The notes beneath the pieces were generated by a model. That model searched no databases and had not been told where the DNA came from. It worked only from the letters and a program-made list of their open reading frames with translations. Source: an uncultured Clostridia bacterium (GTDB lineage Bacteria; Bacillota; Clostridia; TANB77; CAG-508). Taken from it: a stretch of 40,803 nt of DNA. Below are positions 26,105 through 34,127 of the stretch, piece after piece (the first letter of the stretch is position 1; the number at the start of each line of letters is the position of its first letter). Position numbers and translations under genes: made by a program. The DNA lies in the NCBI GenBank assembly GCA_947626335.1, contig CANQRY010000007.1, positions 1 to 40,803 of the forward strand. Reading direction: 5' to 3'.

Positions 26105-26241
26105 TGTTACTATTCATAGCTAATTATATTATAGAGTAGCCACAGAGGTTTTGTATATGTTTTTTCGTGCTTTAGTCAAAGAAAAAACATATCAAAACTT
26201 TGGGCGCGTGGCGGCTAATTTTAAGACTATGAATAGTAACA
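26105..26241. mobile_element. MITE-like element with 15-bp terminal inverted repeats
   Basis: A 137-base segment is bounded by perfect inverted repeats TGTTACTATTCATAG (26105-26119) and CTATGAATAGTAACA (26227-26241). The interior also folds on itself: TAGCC with GGCTA, and ATATGTTTTTTC with GAAAAAACATAT. The right side contains an unusually GC-rich patch (GGGCGCGTGGCGGC). There is no coding capacity. It sits between two convergent genes, nine bases before the vanW-type stop. Target duplication is not clear. A long hairpin acting as a two-way terminator is the alternative. Confidence 0.6.
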
Positions 26242-26249
26242 AATATTTA

Positions 26250-26871
26250 TTACTCATAAGATAATTTTACTATTTTTATAGTAATTTCTTTTTCAGTGGT
26301 TGATGCATATATTTTAATATCATTATCGGTTGTATTTTTAAATTTTAAGTCAAGCTCATCATAAACTACAGTAGCATCTTTTCCTTCTTCTATATAACCA
26401 ACATCTTTTCCATGCTCGTGTCTTTCAGTTATTTTTAATTTAGCTTTTAATGCGGCATTATATAGTGTAGTACTAACTTGGCAATTTCCTCCGCCATAAC
26501 CTTTTTCTTTTTTGCCATTTACAATAATTCCAGCTTTTTCATAACCTTCATCAGGAGTTGGGTTTCCGAACTACTTTATTAAATGAAAATTCCTCACCTT
26601 TTTTTAGTATAGTTCCGTTTATTTTTTCACAGCTAATATCTAAATTATTATCTCTTTTATTGTCATCTATAATTATTTTAGTTGAAAAGTGAGAAAGCTC
26701 AGTTTCTGTTAAATTTTTTTGCTCAGAATTTTGTATGTTTTGCTCGCTTGACAGCCTTTGCGTGTACCAAGGAGCATTATTATCATTTTTATTGGTATTT
26801 GCAAAAATAAAATATGCAATTATGCCAATAATAATTATTAGTGCTATAATAATTACCCACTTATTTTTCAT
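26250..26871 (-). CDS. VanW-domain membrane protein, split by +1 shift at CGG
   Basis: On the minus strand, a protein with an N-terminal transmembrane segment (about residues 5-24) and a linker, then a VanW domain. The first frame reads EEFSFNKVV and then CGG at codon 102 and runs into TGA. Skipping one C gives GNPTPDEGYEKAG, then the VanW core GYGGGNCQVSTTLYNAAL and KDATVVYDELDL, to a normal stop at 26250. The corrected protein is about 206 residues. VanW proteins are cell-wall associated, often with peptidoglycan-binding parts; function is unclear. The downstream frame has no further lesion. It may be a recent pseudogene or be read by frameshift. Confidence 0.75.
26566..26568 (-). other. 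CGG frameshift site in the vanW-type gene
   Basis: Sense strand GTT-CGG-A: the original frame reads CGG at codon 102; skipping C gives GTT GGA AAC, restoring the conserved V-G-N-P stretch of the VanW domain. Confidence 0.8.
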
Positions 26872-27002
26872 AAAACAGCCTCCTTTTCTTTTGTTTTAAA
26901 AGATTTTAAATTAATTTTCAATATTATATTATTTTCAAAAAAAATAAAAAAAATTACTAATATTTTTTTCAAAATTGTAAAAAAAATCAAATTATGATAA
27001 TA

Positions 27003-27030
27003 TTGACTTTTTAAAAAAATATAGTATAAT
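27003..27030 (+). promoter_or_regulatory. Promoter of the 54-aa membrane protein
   Basis: TTGACT (27003-27008), 16 bases, TATAAT (27025-27030). Confidence 0.65.
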
Positions 27031-27059
27031 AGATTTATAATATATTAAGGAGATAGCAA

Positions 27060-27224
27060 ATGATAGCAAAAATTTGGAAAAAAGTTTTATTATTTGTTTT
27101 AATTATTGCTTGCTTATTTAATATAGTAAATAAAATAGTACATAAAGCGTCAATGGAGCAAGAAGTAAGTGCTTCAGCACAATATGTTCAAGAACAATTA
27201 AATAACCAAGAAAAAACAAATTAA
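27060..27224 (+). CDS. Small single-pass membrane protein (54 aa)
   Basis: A 54-residue gene with a clear promoter and an AAGGAG site seven bases before its ATG. The N-terminus is basic (MIAKIWKK), followed by one hydrophobic segment (about residues 9-24) and a hydrophilic Gln/Glu-rich tail outside or inside the membrane. One Cys lies in the membrane segment. It is just upstream of rpmE, which has its own promoter. Family and function unknown; a small membrane regulator or a tiny stress protein is possible. Confidence 0.65.
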   Translation: MIAKIWKKVLLFVLIIACLFNIVNKIVHKASMEQEVSASAQYVQEQLNNQEKTN

Positions 27225-27251
27225 AATATAAAACAAATAAAAGCAAAATAC

Positions 27252-27280
27252 TTGAAAATAAAATAAAACTATGTTAAAAT
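27252..27280 (+). promoter_or_regulatory. Promoter of rpmE
   Basis: TTGAAA (27252-27257), 17 bases, TAAAAT (27275-27280). Confidence 0.55.
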
Positions 27281-27325
27281 AAATAACAGTGTTTATGAAT
27301 AAATATAAGGAGAGGTGAATACAAA

Positions 27326-27526
27326 ATGAAGGAAGGAATACATCCAAACTATGGTGAAGCAACAATTACATGTGCTTGCGGAAATGTTATGAAAACAAAT
27401 TCAACAAAAGCAGATATGAAAGTTGACGTTTGCTCAAAATGTCATCCATTCTGGACAGGAAACTTAAAAAGAGAAACAACAGGTGGTAGAGCAGATAAAT
27501 TCAAGAAAAAATATGGAATTCAATAA
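27326..27526 (+). CDS. rpmE: 50S ribosomal protein L31 (zinc type)
   Basis: A 66-residue ribosomal protein. It starts [12 protein letters not shown] and has the four zinc ligands Cys16, Cys18, Cys36 and Cys39, so this is the C+ form; the Zn-free paralogue is not in the window. The end [20 protein letters not shown] is typical. ATG follows GGAGAGGTGA. A terminator follows. Confidence 0.97.
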   Translation: MKEGIHPNYGEATITCACGNVMKTNSTKADMKVDVCSKCHPFWTGNLKRETTGGRADKFKKKYGIQ

Positions 27527-27540
27527 AATGTATAAAAAGG

Positions 27541-27571
27541 TTAGTGTAAAATTAATTGCACTAATTTTTTT
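27541..27571 (+). terminator. Rho-independent terminator of rpmE
   Basis: TTAGTGTA / TGCACTAA stem (one G-U pair), then TTTTTTT. Confidence 0.75.
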
Positions 27572-27662
27572 ATGCTTTAAAAGGAATATTTAAACTATTG
27601 CAAAAAATGACAAATTAGTATAAAATATTTAAAGTTTTAAAAATTATTTTGGAGGAATAACA

Positions 27663-29063
27663 GTGATAAGACCACAATTAGAAGACATAGAAAAAGTAGC
27701 TAAAATAAATAATGGTAAAGGCCTAAAATATAGCATTTTAACAATGGGTTGTCAGCAAAATGAAAATGACTCAGAAAAGCTAAGTGGAATGATAGAAAAA
27801 ATGAACTATACAAAAACAGAAAACTTAGCAGAAGCTAATTTAATAGTATTTAATACTTGTTGTGTTAGAGAAAATGCTGAAGATAGATTATTTGGAAAAT
27901 TAGGAGAAGTTAAAAAATATAAAGAAGAAAAAGGTACAATAATTGCAATTGGTGGTTGCATGATGCAAGAAAAACATATTGTAGAAAAATTAAAAGAGAG
28001 TTACCCATTTTTTGATATTGTATTTGGAACACATACACTTCATCAATTTCCAACAGATTTATATAAAGTTTTAAGTAATTATAAAAAAATAGAAGACATT
28101 TTAGATATAGATGGAGAAGTAATAGAAGGCTTGCCTATAAAAAGAGATGATAATATTAAGGCTTCTGTAACTATTATGAATGGTTGCAATAACTTCTGCA
28201 GTTATTGTATAGTGCCTTATGTAAGAGGAAGAGAAAGAAGTAGACTTCCAAAAGATATTTTAAATGAAATAAATGAACTTGCAAAACAAGGCTACAAAGA
28301 AGTAACTCTACTTGGACAAAATGTTAATTCATACCTAAGGGTAGAGCGTGAGCAAAATAAGAAATTTGAAGAATATGAAGGCGTAAATTCATTTGCAACA
28401 TTATTAAGAGCAATTAATAAAATAGATGGAATAGAAAGAATACGTTTTATTTCTCCACATCCAAAAGATTTTACAGATGACGTAATAGAAGCAATTAGAG
28501 ACTGCGAAAAAGTATGCAAGCTAGTGCATCTTCCACTTCAATCTGGAAGCACAAATATACTAAAAGTAATGAATAGAAAATACTCAAAAGAAGATTACTT
28601 AAATTTGGTAGATAAAATGAGAGAAAAAATACCAAATGTAACATTTTCAACAGATATTATAGTAGGTTTTCCTGGAGAAACAGAGGAAGACTTTAACGAT
28701 ACTTTAGATGTAGTAAAAAAAGTTCACTTTGAGCAAGTATATATGTTTATATATTCAAGAAGAGTAGGAACCCCAGGAGACAAAATGGAAAACCAAATTC
28801 CAGAAGATATAAAGCATGAAAGATTTGAAAAATTAAAAAAACTAGTTGAAGACGAAATTTCTATAAGTAATAAACAATATGTGGGAAGCATTCAAACTGT
28901 TTTAATAGAAGGAAAAAGCAAAAACAATGATAATATGCTAACAGGTAGAACAGACTCAAATAAAGTTGTTGTTGTAGATGCAAGCGAAGATTTAATTGGA
29001 AAAATGGTAAAATTAAAAATTGTTTCTGAACACATGTGGTATTTAAAAGGAAAAGTAGTTTAA
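27663..29063 (+). CDS. miaB: tRNA-2-methylthio-N6-dimethylallyladenosine synthase MiaB
   Basis: A 466-residue radical-SAM methylthiotransferase that adds the 2-methylthio group to i6A37 of tRNAs reading UNN codons. The N-terminal cluster cysteines are Cys30 (TMGCQQN), Cys66 (NTCCVREN) and Cys99 (IGGCMM). The radical-SAM cluster is C175-N-N-F-C179-S-Y-C182. A C-terminal TRAM domain (VLIEGKSK, TGRTDSNKVV) is present. The start is GTG after TTGGAGG. mutS follows 37 bases later, an order common in Clostridia. The modification supports reading-frame maintenance, which is of interest given the frame breaks nearby. Confidence 0.96.
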   Translation: MIRPQLEDIEKVAKINNGKGLKYSILTMGCQQNENDSEKLSGMIEKMNYTKTENLAEANLIVFNTCCVRENAEDRLFGKLGEVKKYKEEKGTIIAIGGCMMQEKHIVEKLKESYPFFDIVFGTHTLHQFPTDLYKVLSNYKKIEDILDIDGEVIEGLPIKRDDNIKASVTIMNGCNNFCSYCIVPYVRGRERSRLPKDILNEINELAKQGYKEVTLLGQNVNSYLRVEREQNKKFEEYEGVNSFATLLRAINKIDGIERIRFISPHPKDFTDDVIEAIRDCEKVCKLVHLPLQSGSTNILKVMNRKYSKEDYLNLVDKMREKIPNVTFSTDIIVGFPGETEEDFNDTLDVVKKVHFEQVYMFIYSRRVGTPGDKMENQIPEDIKHERFEKLKKLVEDEISISNKQYVGSIQTVLIEGKSKNNDNMLTGRTDSNKVVVVDASEDLIGKMVKLKIVSEHMWYLKGKVV

Positions 29064-29100
29064 AATTCTATAAATATAAAAATAAAAGAGGTAATTAAAC

Positions 29101-31714
29101 ATGGCAGAATATTCACCTATGATGCAACATTATTTAAAAACAAAGGAAGAATATAAAGATTGCATTTTATTTTATCGTTTAGGCGATTTTTATGAAATGT
29201 TTTTTGATGATGCAATTACAGCTTCTAGGGAATTAGAATTAACTTTAACTGGAAAAGACTGTGGCCAAGAAGAAAGGGCACCAATGTGCGGAATTCCTTT
29301 TCATGCTGCAGAAAACTATATTGCAAGATTAATTGAAAAAGGCTATAAAGTTGCCATTTGCGAGCAATTAGAAGATCCTAAACTTGCAAAAGGAATTGTA
29401 AAAAGGGATGTTATTAGAGTAGTAACACCTCGGAACTGTTATGGAATCTAATTTACTAGAAGAAAAGAAAAATAACTATATAATGTCAATATACAAAAAT
29501 GGTATATATTATGGCATTTCTGTGTGTGACTTAACAACAGGAGATTTTAAAACAACACAAATAAAGGAGCAAAATAATTTTGCAAGCTTAATGGATGAAA
29601 TTTCAAGATATTCTCCAGCAGAAATAGTAGTAAATGAAATGATGTATAACTCACTAGAAGAAATTAGCAAAATTCGTGAAAGATTTTCTATATATATTTC
29701 TATGTTAGAAGAACAAAACTTTGATTCAAATTATGAGAATTTTGATATTAAATATGAAATAGTAGATGAAAATGAGCAAAAAATAGATACTACAAAAGAT
29801 AGCTTGCTTTGCGTTACCGCAAGTAATGGCTTAATTTCATATTTAAGGCAAACTCAAAAAAGCAACCTAGATTATATTCACAAAATTACACTATATAGCT
29901 TAACTCACTATATGAATTTAGATATAAATGCAAGAAGAAATTTAGAAATTACAGAAAAGTTAAGAGATAAAAGCAAAAAAGGAACACTACTTTGGGTATT
30001 AGATAAAACCTCGACCTCTATGGGAGGAAGGCTTCTTAGAAGATGGCTTAATGATCCTTTAATTGATGTATTTAGAATAAATGAAAGGTTAGAGGCTGTT
30101 AAGGAATTAAAAGAAGATATTATTTTAAGAGGAGATATAGTAGATTCTTTAAAAAAGGTTTACGATATAGAAAGGCTAGCAGGCAAAATTTCGTATGGTA
30201 GTGCAAATGCAAGAGACTTAATATCACTAAAAAATTCAGCCAAACAATTACCTGATATAAAGCAGATTTTGGAAGGTGTAAAATCTCCTTTGTTAAATAA
30301 CTTGTATAAAGATTTAGACACATTAGAAGATATATATAAAACAATAGAAGAATCTATTACGGACGACCCACCAATTAGTGTAAAAGAAGGCGAAATTATA
30401 AAAAAAGGTTTCAATGAGGAAATAGACCATTTAAAAGAAGCAACAGTAAATGGCAAAAACTGGGTCTTAGATATTGAAACAAAAGAAAGAGAGCAAACTG
30501 GAATAAAAGGCCTAAAAGTAGGTTTTAATAAAGTATTTGGCTACTTTATAGAAGTAACAAAATCAAATTTATCTTTAGTGCCAGAAAGATATATACGTAA
30601 GCAAACACTTGCAAATTGTGAAAGATATGTTACAGAAGAATTAAAAAAGGTTGAAAATGAAATTTTAGGTGCAGAAGAAAAAGTAGTAAACCTAGAATAT
30701 GAAGCATTTTGCACTATACGTGATGAAATAGAATCACAAATAACTAGAGTTCAAAAAACAGCTAGTATTGTATCTGTATTAGACGTACTTGCATCTCTTG
30801 CTACAGTAGCTTATGAAATGAATTATACTATGCCAATAGTAGATAATAGTGGAATGATAGATATTAAAGAAGGACGCCATCCTGTTATTGAAAAAATTTT
30901 ACCTAGTGGAAGCTTTGTAGAAAATGACACATATTTAGATAAAGACACCAATAGACTAGCAATTATTACAGGACCTAACATGGCTGGTAAATCTACATAC
31001 ATGAGACAAGTTGCTCTAATTACATTAATGGCTCAAATTGGAAGTTTTGTACCAGCATCTTATGCAAGAATAGGAGTAGTAGATAAAATATATACAAGAG
31101 TTGGTGCATCAGATGATCTAAGTATGGGGCAAAGTACATTTATGGTTGAAATGATGGAAGTTGCAAGCATTTTAAAAGAAGCAACAAGTAATAGCTTAGT
31201 TATTTTAGACGAAATAGGCAGAGGAACTTCTACTTATGATGGACTTTCTATTGCATGGGCAGTAGCTGAATATATTTGCGATAAAGAAAAATGCGGTGCA
31301 AAAACATTATTTGCAACACACTATCACGAATTAACTTCGCTAGAAGAAAAACTAGAAGGTGTAAAAAATTATTCTATAGCTGTTAAAGAAAAAGGAGAAG
31401 ACATTGTCTTTTTAAGAAAAATAGTATCTGGTGGTACTGATGAAAGCTACGGAGTGCATGTCGCAAAACTTGCGGGAGTTCCACAAGTAGTTACAAAAAG
31501 AGCAAATGAAATATTAAAATCACTAGAAAGAAAGAGTATTTTAGGAAATAAAGCAGCTGAAAAAGAAAATAAAAAAGTAGCAGAAGGACAGCTTGACCTA
31601 TATAACTATAAATTAGCAGAAATTGCCCATGAATTAGATAAAGTAGACTTAAATGAATTAACACCTATTGATGCTTTAAATACTTTAGTAAATATGAAAG
31701 AAAAAATGAAATAA
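29101..31714 (+). CDS. mutS: DNA mismatch repair protein MutS, split by +1 shift at CGG
   Basis: MutS recognises mismatches and small loops and starts their repair. The first frame (110 intact codons, then CGG at codon 111) ends at 29451; the second frame, open to 31714, gives the rest. Without the extra C at 29431 the protein is 870 residues, normal for MutS. The mismatch-binding Phe is in LGDFYEMF, and the break falls in the near-invariant VTPGT motif (CCT-C-GGA-ACT). Downstream, ATPase motifs are intact: Walker [10 protein letters not shown] near residue 623, [19 protein letters not shown] and ATHYHEL. So only one base separates it from a fully functional gene. It may be a real mutant, a sequencing error, or a gene needing frameshift decoding. 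mutL does not follow. Confidence 0.9.
29431..29433 (+). other. CGG frameshift site in mutS
   Basis: ACA-CCT-CGG-A: in-frame CGG at codon 111. Skipping C gives CCT GGA ACT GTT ATG, restoring the conserved TPGTVM of MutS. No homopolymer run surrounds the site. Confidence 0.85.
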
Positions 31715-31718
31715 TTCC

Positions 31719-31747
31719 TTTACAAAATGGCAAAAATGTTGTAAAAT
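31719..31747 (+). promoter_or_regulatory. Promoter of the GC-rich 52-aa ORF
   Basis: TTTACA (31719-31724), 17 bases, TAAAAT (31742-31747), starting five bases after the mutS stop. A small palindrome GATAGC-AAT-GCTATC (31756-31770) lies just after it and may be an operator. Confidence 0.6.
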
Positions 31748-31798
31748 ATAACTTAAGATAGCAATGCTATCAAAAAACAAAAAAGGAGATCATTTATT

Positions 31799-31957
31799 AT
31801 GCGGAAAGACAGCAATACGAACAGCAAGAAGAGAAACCGCGAGGTACGGAGCAAGGAAGTGAAGTGCCCCTTCTGGAACGAGTGTGCTTCTGGCGAGTCT
31901 GTGCAGGTCCAGTGCAAGTACACGAAGTGTCCTTTGTATAAAAAGGCCAGTAAATAA
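31799..31957 (+). CDS. Small GC-rich cysteine protein, foreign-looking (52 aa)
   Basis: A 52-residue basic protein with four cysteines (CPFWNEC then CKYTKCPLY), a likely zinc-binding unit. The first 20 residues are Lys/Arg/Asn/Ser-rich. A good ribosome binding site (AAAGGAG) precedes the ATG and a strong hairpin follows the stop. By my count about half of its bases are G or C, with C/G-ending codons (AAG, GTG, TGC, CCC, TTC, CAG, TAC) that the neighbours avoid. It holds CGG at codons 2 and 17, a codon absent from every other intact gene here. This suggests recent transfer from a GC-richer relative, or special translation. I do not know the family. Confidence 0.65.
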   Translation: MRKDSNTNSKKRNREVRSKEVKCPFWNECASGESVQVQCKYTKCPLYKKASK

Positions 31958-31962
31958 TATGA

Positions 31963-31996
31963 AAGCCGGCAGATTGTTTAATTAATCTGCCGGCTT
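31963..31996 (+). terminator. Strong hairpin after the GC-rich ORF
   Basis: A perfect 13-bp stem AAGCCGGCAGATT / AATCTGCCGGCTT with an 8-base loop. A proper U-tract is missing (CTCCTATAAT follows), so it may stop transcription only weakly or protect the 3' end. Confidence 0.6.
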
Positions 31997-32100
31997 CTCC
32001 TATAATAATAAAATACTTTTATTCATGTATTAGTTGACTAAAAAGTGCATAAGATATAAAATAATAATTAACAATACTTTACAAATTAAAGGAGAAAAAC

Positions 32101-33741
32101 GTGAATACGAAATTAAATGAAGAAGAAACAAAGATAAAAAGTTATAACAAAACAGTAGCAGAACTATATAAAAATGAAATAGAAAAAAATGATTTAATAA
32201 TAGCATGTAATTGCAATAATGAAGTTAAGAGCTTAAATTATATTCCAAAAGAAAATGATAAAATTACTTTTATAGATTTACTTTCGCGAGATGGTAGAAG
32301 AATATATATAAGAGGCCTTTTATACATAATGTGCATGGCTTTTTCTAAATGTTATCCAGAAGCATTACTTACAGTAAATTATCAGCTTACAAATGCAATG
32401 TTTTGTGAAGTTGATAATATGAAAGTAACAGATGAAATGATGCAAAAAGTAAGTAAAAAAATGAAAGAAATTATTTCAAGAAACTTATCTATTGTAAAAA
32501 AAGAAATGTCAAAAGAAGAAGCAGAAGAATTTTATAAAAAAGAAAAAACTTTAAAAGGAAGATTGCAACTAGATAATAACCAAAAAGAAGAAGTCTCTTT
32601 ATACTTTTGCGAAGACTATTATAATTATTTCTATGGTGTAATGCCAATAAGCACAGGATATATAAATGTATTTGAAATAATTAAATATAATGAAGGATTT
32701 TTACTTAGATATCCATCAAAAGAAAATCCAAATAAGTTAGAAAATAAATCGACTAGTAAAAAATTATTTAAAACCCTTGAAGAATACAAAGATATACATA
32801 AATTATTAAATATAAATACTGTATATAAATTGAATAAAAAAATAAAAGAAGGAAAAGCATCAGAAGTGGTTATGCTTGCAGAATCACTACATGAAAAGAA
32901 AATAGCAGAAATTGCAGATGATATAATTAGTAAAAAAAATGTAAAGGTAGTTTTAATTGCAGGACCTTCTTCTTCAGGAAAAACAACTTTTGCAAAAAGG
33001 TTAGGAATTCAACTAAAATTAAATGGATTAAAGCCAGTTACTATTTCAGTGGATAATTATTTTGTAGAAAGAAAAAATAATCCAGTAGATGAAAATGGAG
33101 AGTATGATTTTGAGTGCTTAGAAGCAATTGATTTGAAACTATTTAATAATCATTTAACTACTTTATTAAATGGTGGAAAAATTAAGTGTCCTACATTTGA
33201 TTTTAAACGTGGAACTAAAATATATAAAGGCGAAACAATGCAGTTAGCAGATGACGAAATTCTTGTAATAGAAGGAATACACTGCTTAAATGATAAGCTA
33301 ACCTCAGCAATTCCAAGAGACAAAAAATATAAAATATATATTAGTGCATTAACTGTTTTGAATATTGACTACTATAATAGAATTTCTACAACAGATACTA
33401 GGTTAATTAGAAGAATTGTAAGAGACAATAATTATAGAGGCTATCCTGCACTTGAAACACTTAAAATATGGGATTCTGTTAATAAAGGAGAAAATAGTCA
33501 TATTTTCCCATTCCAAGAAGAAAGTGATAGCATGTTTAATAGTTCTTTGGTATATGAAATATGCGTTCTTAAAAAATATGCTTTGCCAGAACTAGAAAAA
33601 ATTGATAGTTCTCATCCAGAATATGCAGAGGCAAAAAGACTATATGAATTTTTAAAATATTTTGAAGATATTGATGATAGCTTAGTTCCAAAAAATTCTT
33701 TAATAAGGGAGTTTATTGGAGAAAGTGTTTTTGAATATTAA
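32101..33741 (+). CDS. Nucleoside kinase with ThrRS-like N-terminal region (Udk-like)
   Basis: A 546-residue protein common in Clostridia. The N-terminal half resembles the TGS/second-additional domains of threonyl-tRNA synthetase (RDGRRIYIRGLL, ALLTVNYQLTNAM, SIVKKEMSKEEAEEFY). The C-terminal half is a uridine-kinase-like P-loop domain with Walker A AGPSSSGKTTFAKRL (Gly288 to Thr296), the DNYFVERKNNPVDENGEYDFECLEA substrate region and VIEGIHCLN. It probably phosphorylates a nucleoside such as uridine; the role of the tRNA-synthetase-like part is not known. The start is GTG after AAAGGAG. Confidence 0.85.
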   Translation: MNTKLNEEETKIKSYNKTVAELYKNEIEKNDLIIACNCNNEVKSLNYIPKENDKITFIDLLSRDGRRIYIRGLLYIMCMAFSKCYPEALLTVNYQLTNAMFCEVDNMKVTDEMMQKVSKKMKEIISRNLSIVKKEMSKEEAEEFYKKEKTLKGRLQLDNNQKEEVSLYFCEDYYNYFYGVMPISTGYINVFEIIKYNEGFLLRYPSKENPNKLENKSTSKKLFKTLEEYKDIHKLLNINTVYKLNKKIKEGKASEVVMLAESLHEKKIAEIADDIISKKNVKVVLIAGPSSSGKTTFAKRLGIQLKLNGLKPVTISVDNYFVERKNNPVDENGEYDFECLEAIDLKLFNNHLTTLLNGGKIKCPTFDFKRGTKIYKGETMQLADDEILVIEGIHCLNDKLTSAIPRDKKYKIYISALTVLNIDYYNRISTTDTRLIRRIVRDNNYRGYPALETLKIWDSVNKGENSHIFPFQEESDSMFNSSLVYEICVLKKYALPELEKIDSSHPEYAEAKRLYEFLKYFEDIDDSLVPKNSLIREFIGESVFEY

Positions 33742-33755
33742 GTAAGGAAAGAAAA

Positions 33756-34065
33756 ATGGGAAGAAAATTTACTAAAATAGATGAGGAATTTATATGTGAA
33801 AACTGTGGTAAAAAAGTAGAACCACTTGGGTATACCTGCCGAAATCATTGCAATAATTGCTTGTATTCTAAGCATGTAGATATAAACCCAGGTGATAGGG
33901 AAGAAACTTGCCAACGGTTTACTAGAACCAATTAAAGTAGAACTAGATAGCAAAAAAGGTTATGTTATTATTTATAAATGCCAAAAATGTGGAGCAATTA
34001 GAAAAAACAAGGCTGCAGAAGATGATAACAAAGAACTATTAATAAAATTAACCGTAGAAAACTAA
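33756..34065 (+). CDS. RNHCP-domain zinc protein, split by +1 shift at CGG
   Basis: A small cytoplasmic protein of the RNHCP family, here about 102 residues after correction. The first frame gives CENCGKKVEPLGYTCRNHC and NNCLYSKHVDINPGDREETCQ, then CGG at codon 54 and a stop at TAA 33933-33935. Skipping C gives GLLEPIKVELDSKKGYVII, then YKCQKCGAIRKNKA to the stop at 34065. All conserved cysteines are present only when both halves are joined. The family is annotated from zinc-ribbon-like Cys pairs; the function is unknown. ATG follows AAGGAAAG, 14 bases after the kinase stop. Confidence 0.78.
33915..33917 (+). other. CGG frameshift site in the RNHCP gene
   Basis: TGC-CAA-CGG-T: in-frame CGG at codon 54. 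Skipping C gives CAA GGT TTA CTA GAA, matching the C-x-G-L-x-E-P stretch of the family. Confidence 0.8.
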
Positions 34066-34079
34066 ATATCATAAAATAA

Positions 34080-34125
34080 AACCCAAATTATTAGACTTTT
34101 TTGTTTAATAATTTGGGTTATTATT
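34080..34125. terminator. Bidirectional terminator between convergent genes
   Basis: Perfect 14-bp arms AACCCAAATTATTA (34080-34093) and TAATAATTTGGGTT (34106-34119). A T-rich run follows on the plus strand and an A/T run on the other side, serving both the RNHCP and the U32 gene. Confidence 0.8.
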
Positions 34126-34127
34126 TT

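Noticed and set aside
29431..29433. Explaining the mutS break by homopolymer slippage or by a selenocysteine/pyrrolysine codon
   Set aside because: There is no homopolymer at the site, and the shift restores frame by one base rather than at a stop codon, so neither fits.
33912..33917. Placing the extra base of the RNHCP gene as a doubled C in TGCC instead of the C of CGG
   Set aside because: Both give an open frame (Asn-Gly or Gln-Gly); sequence alone cannot choose. I used CGG because the other three sites share it.
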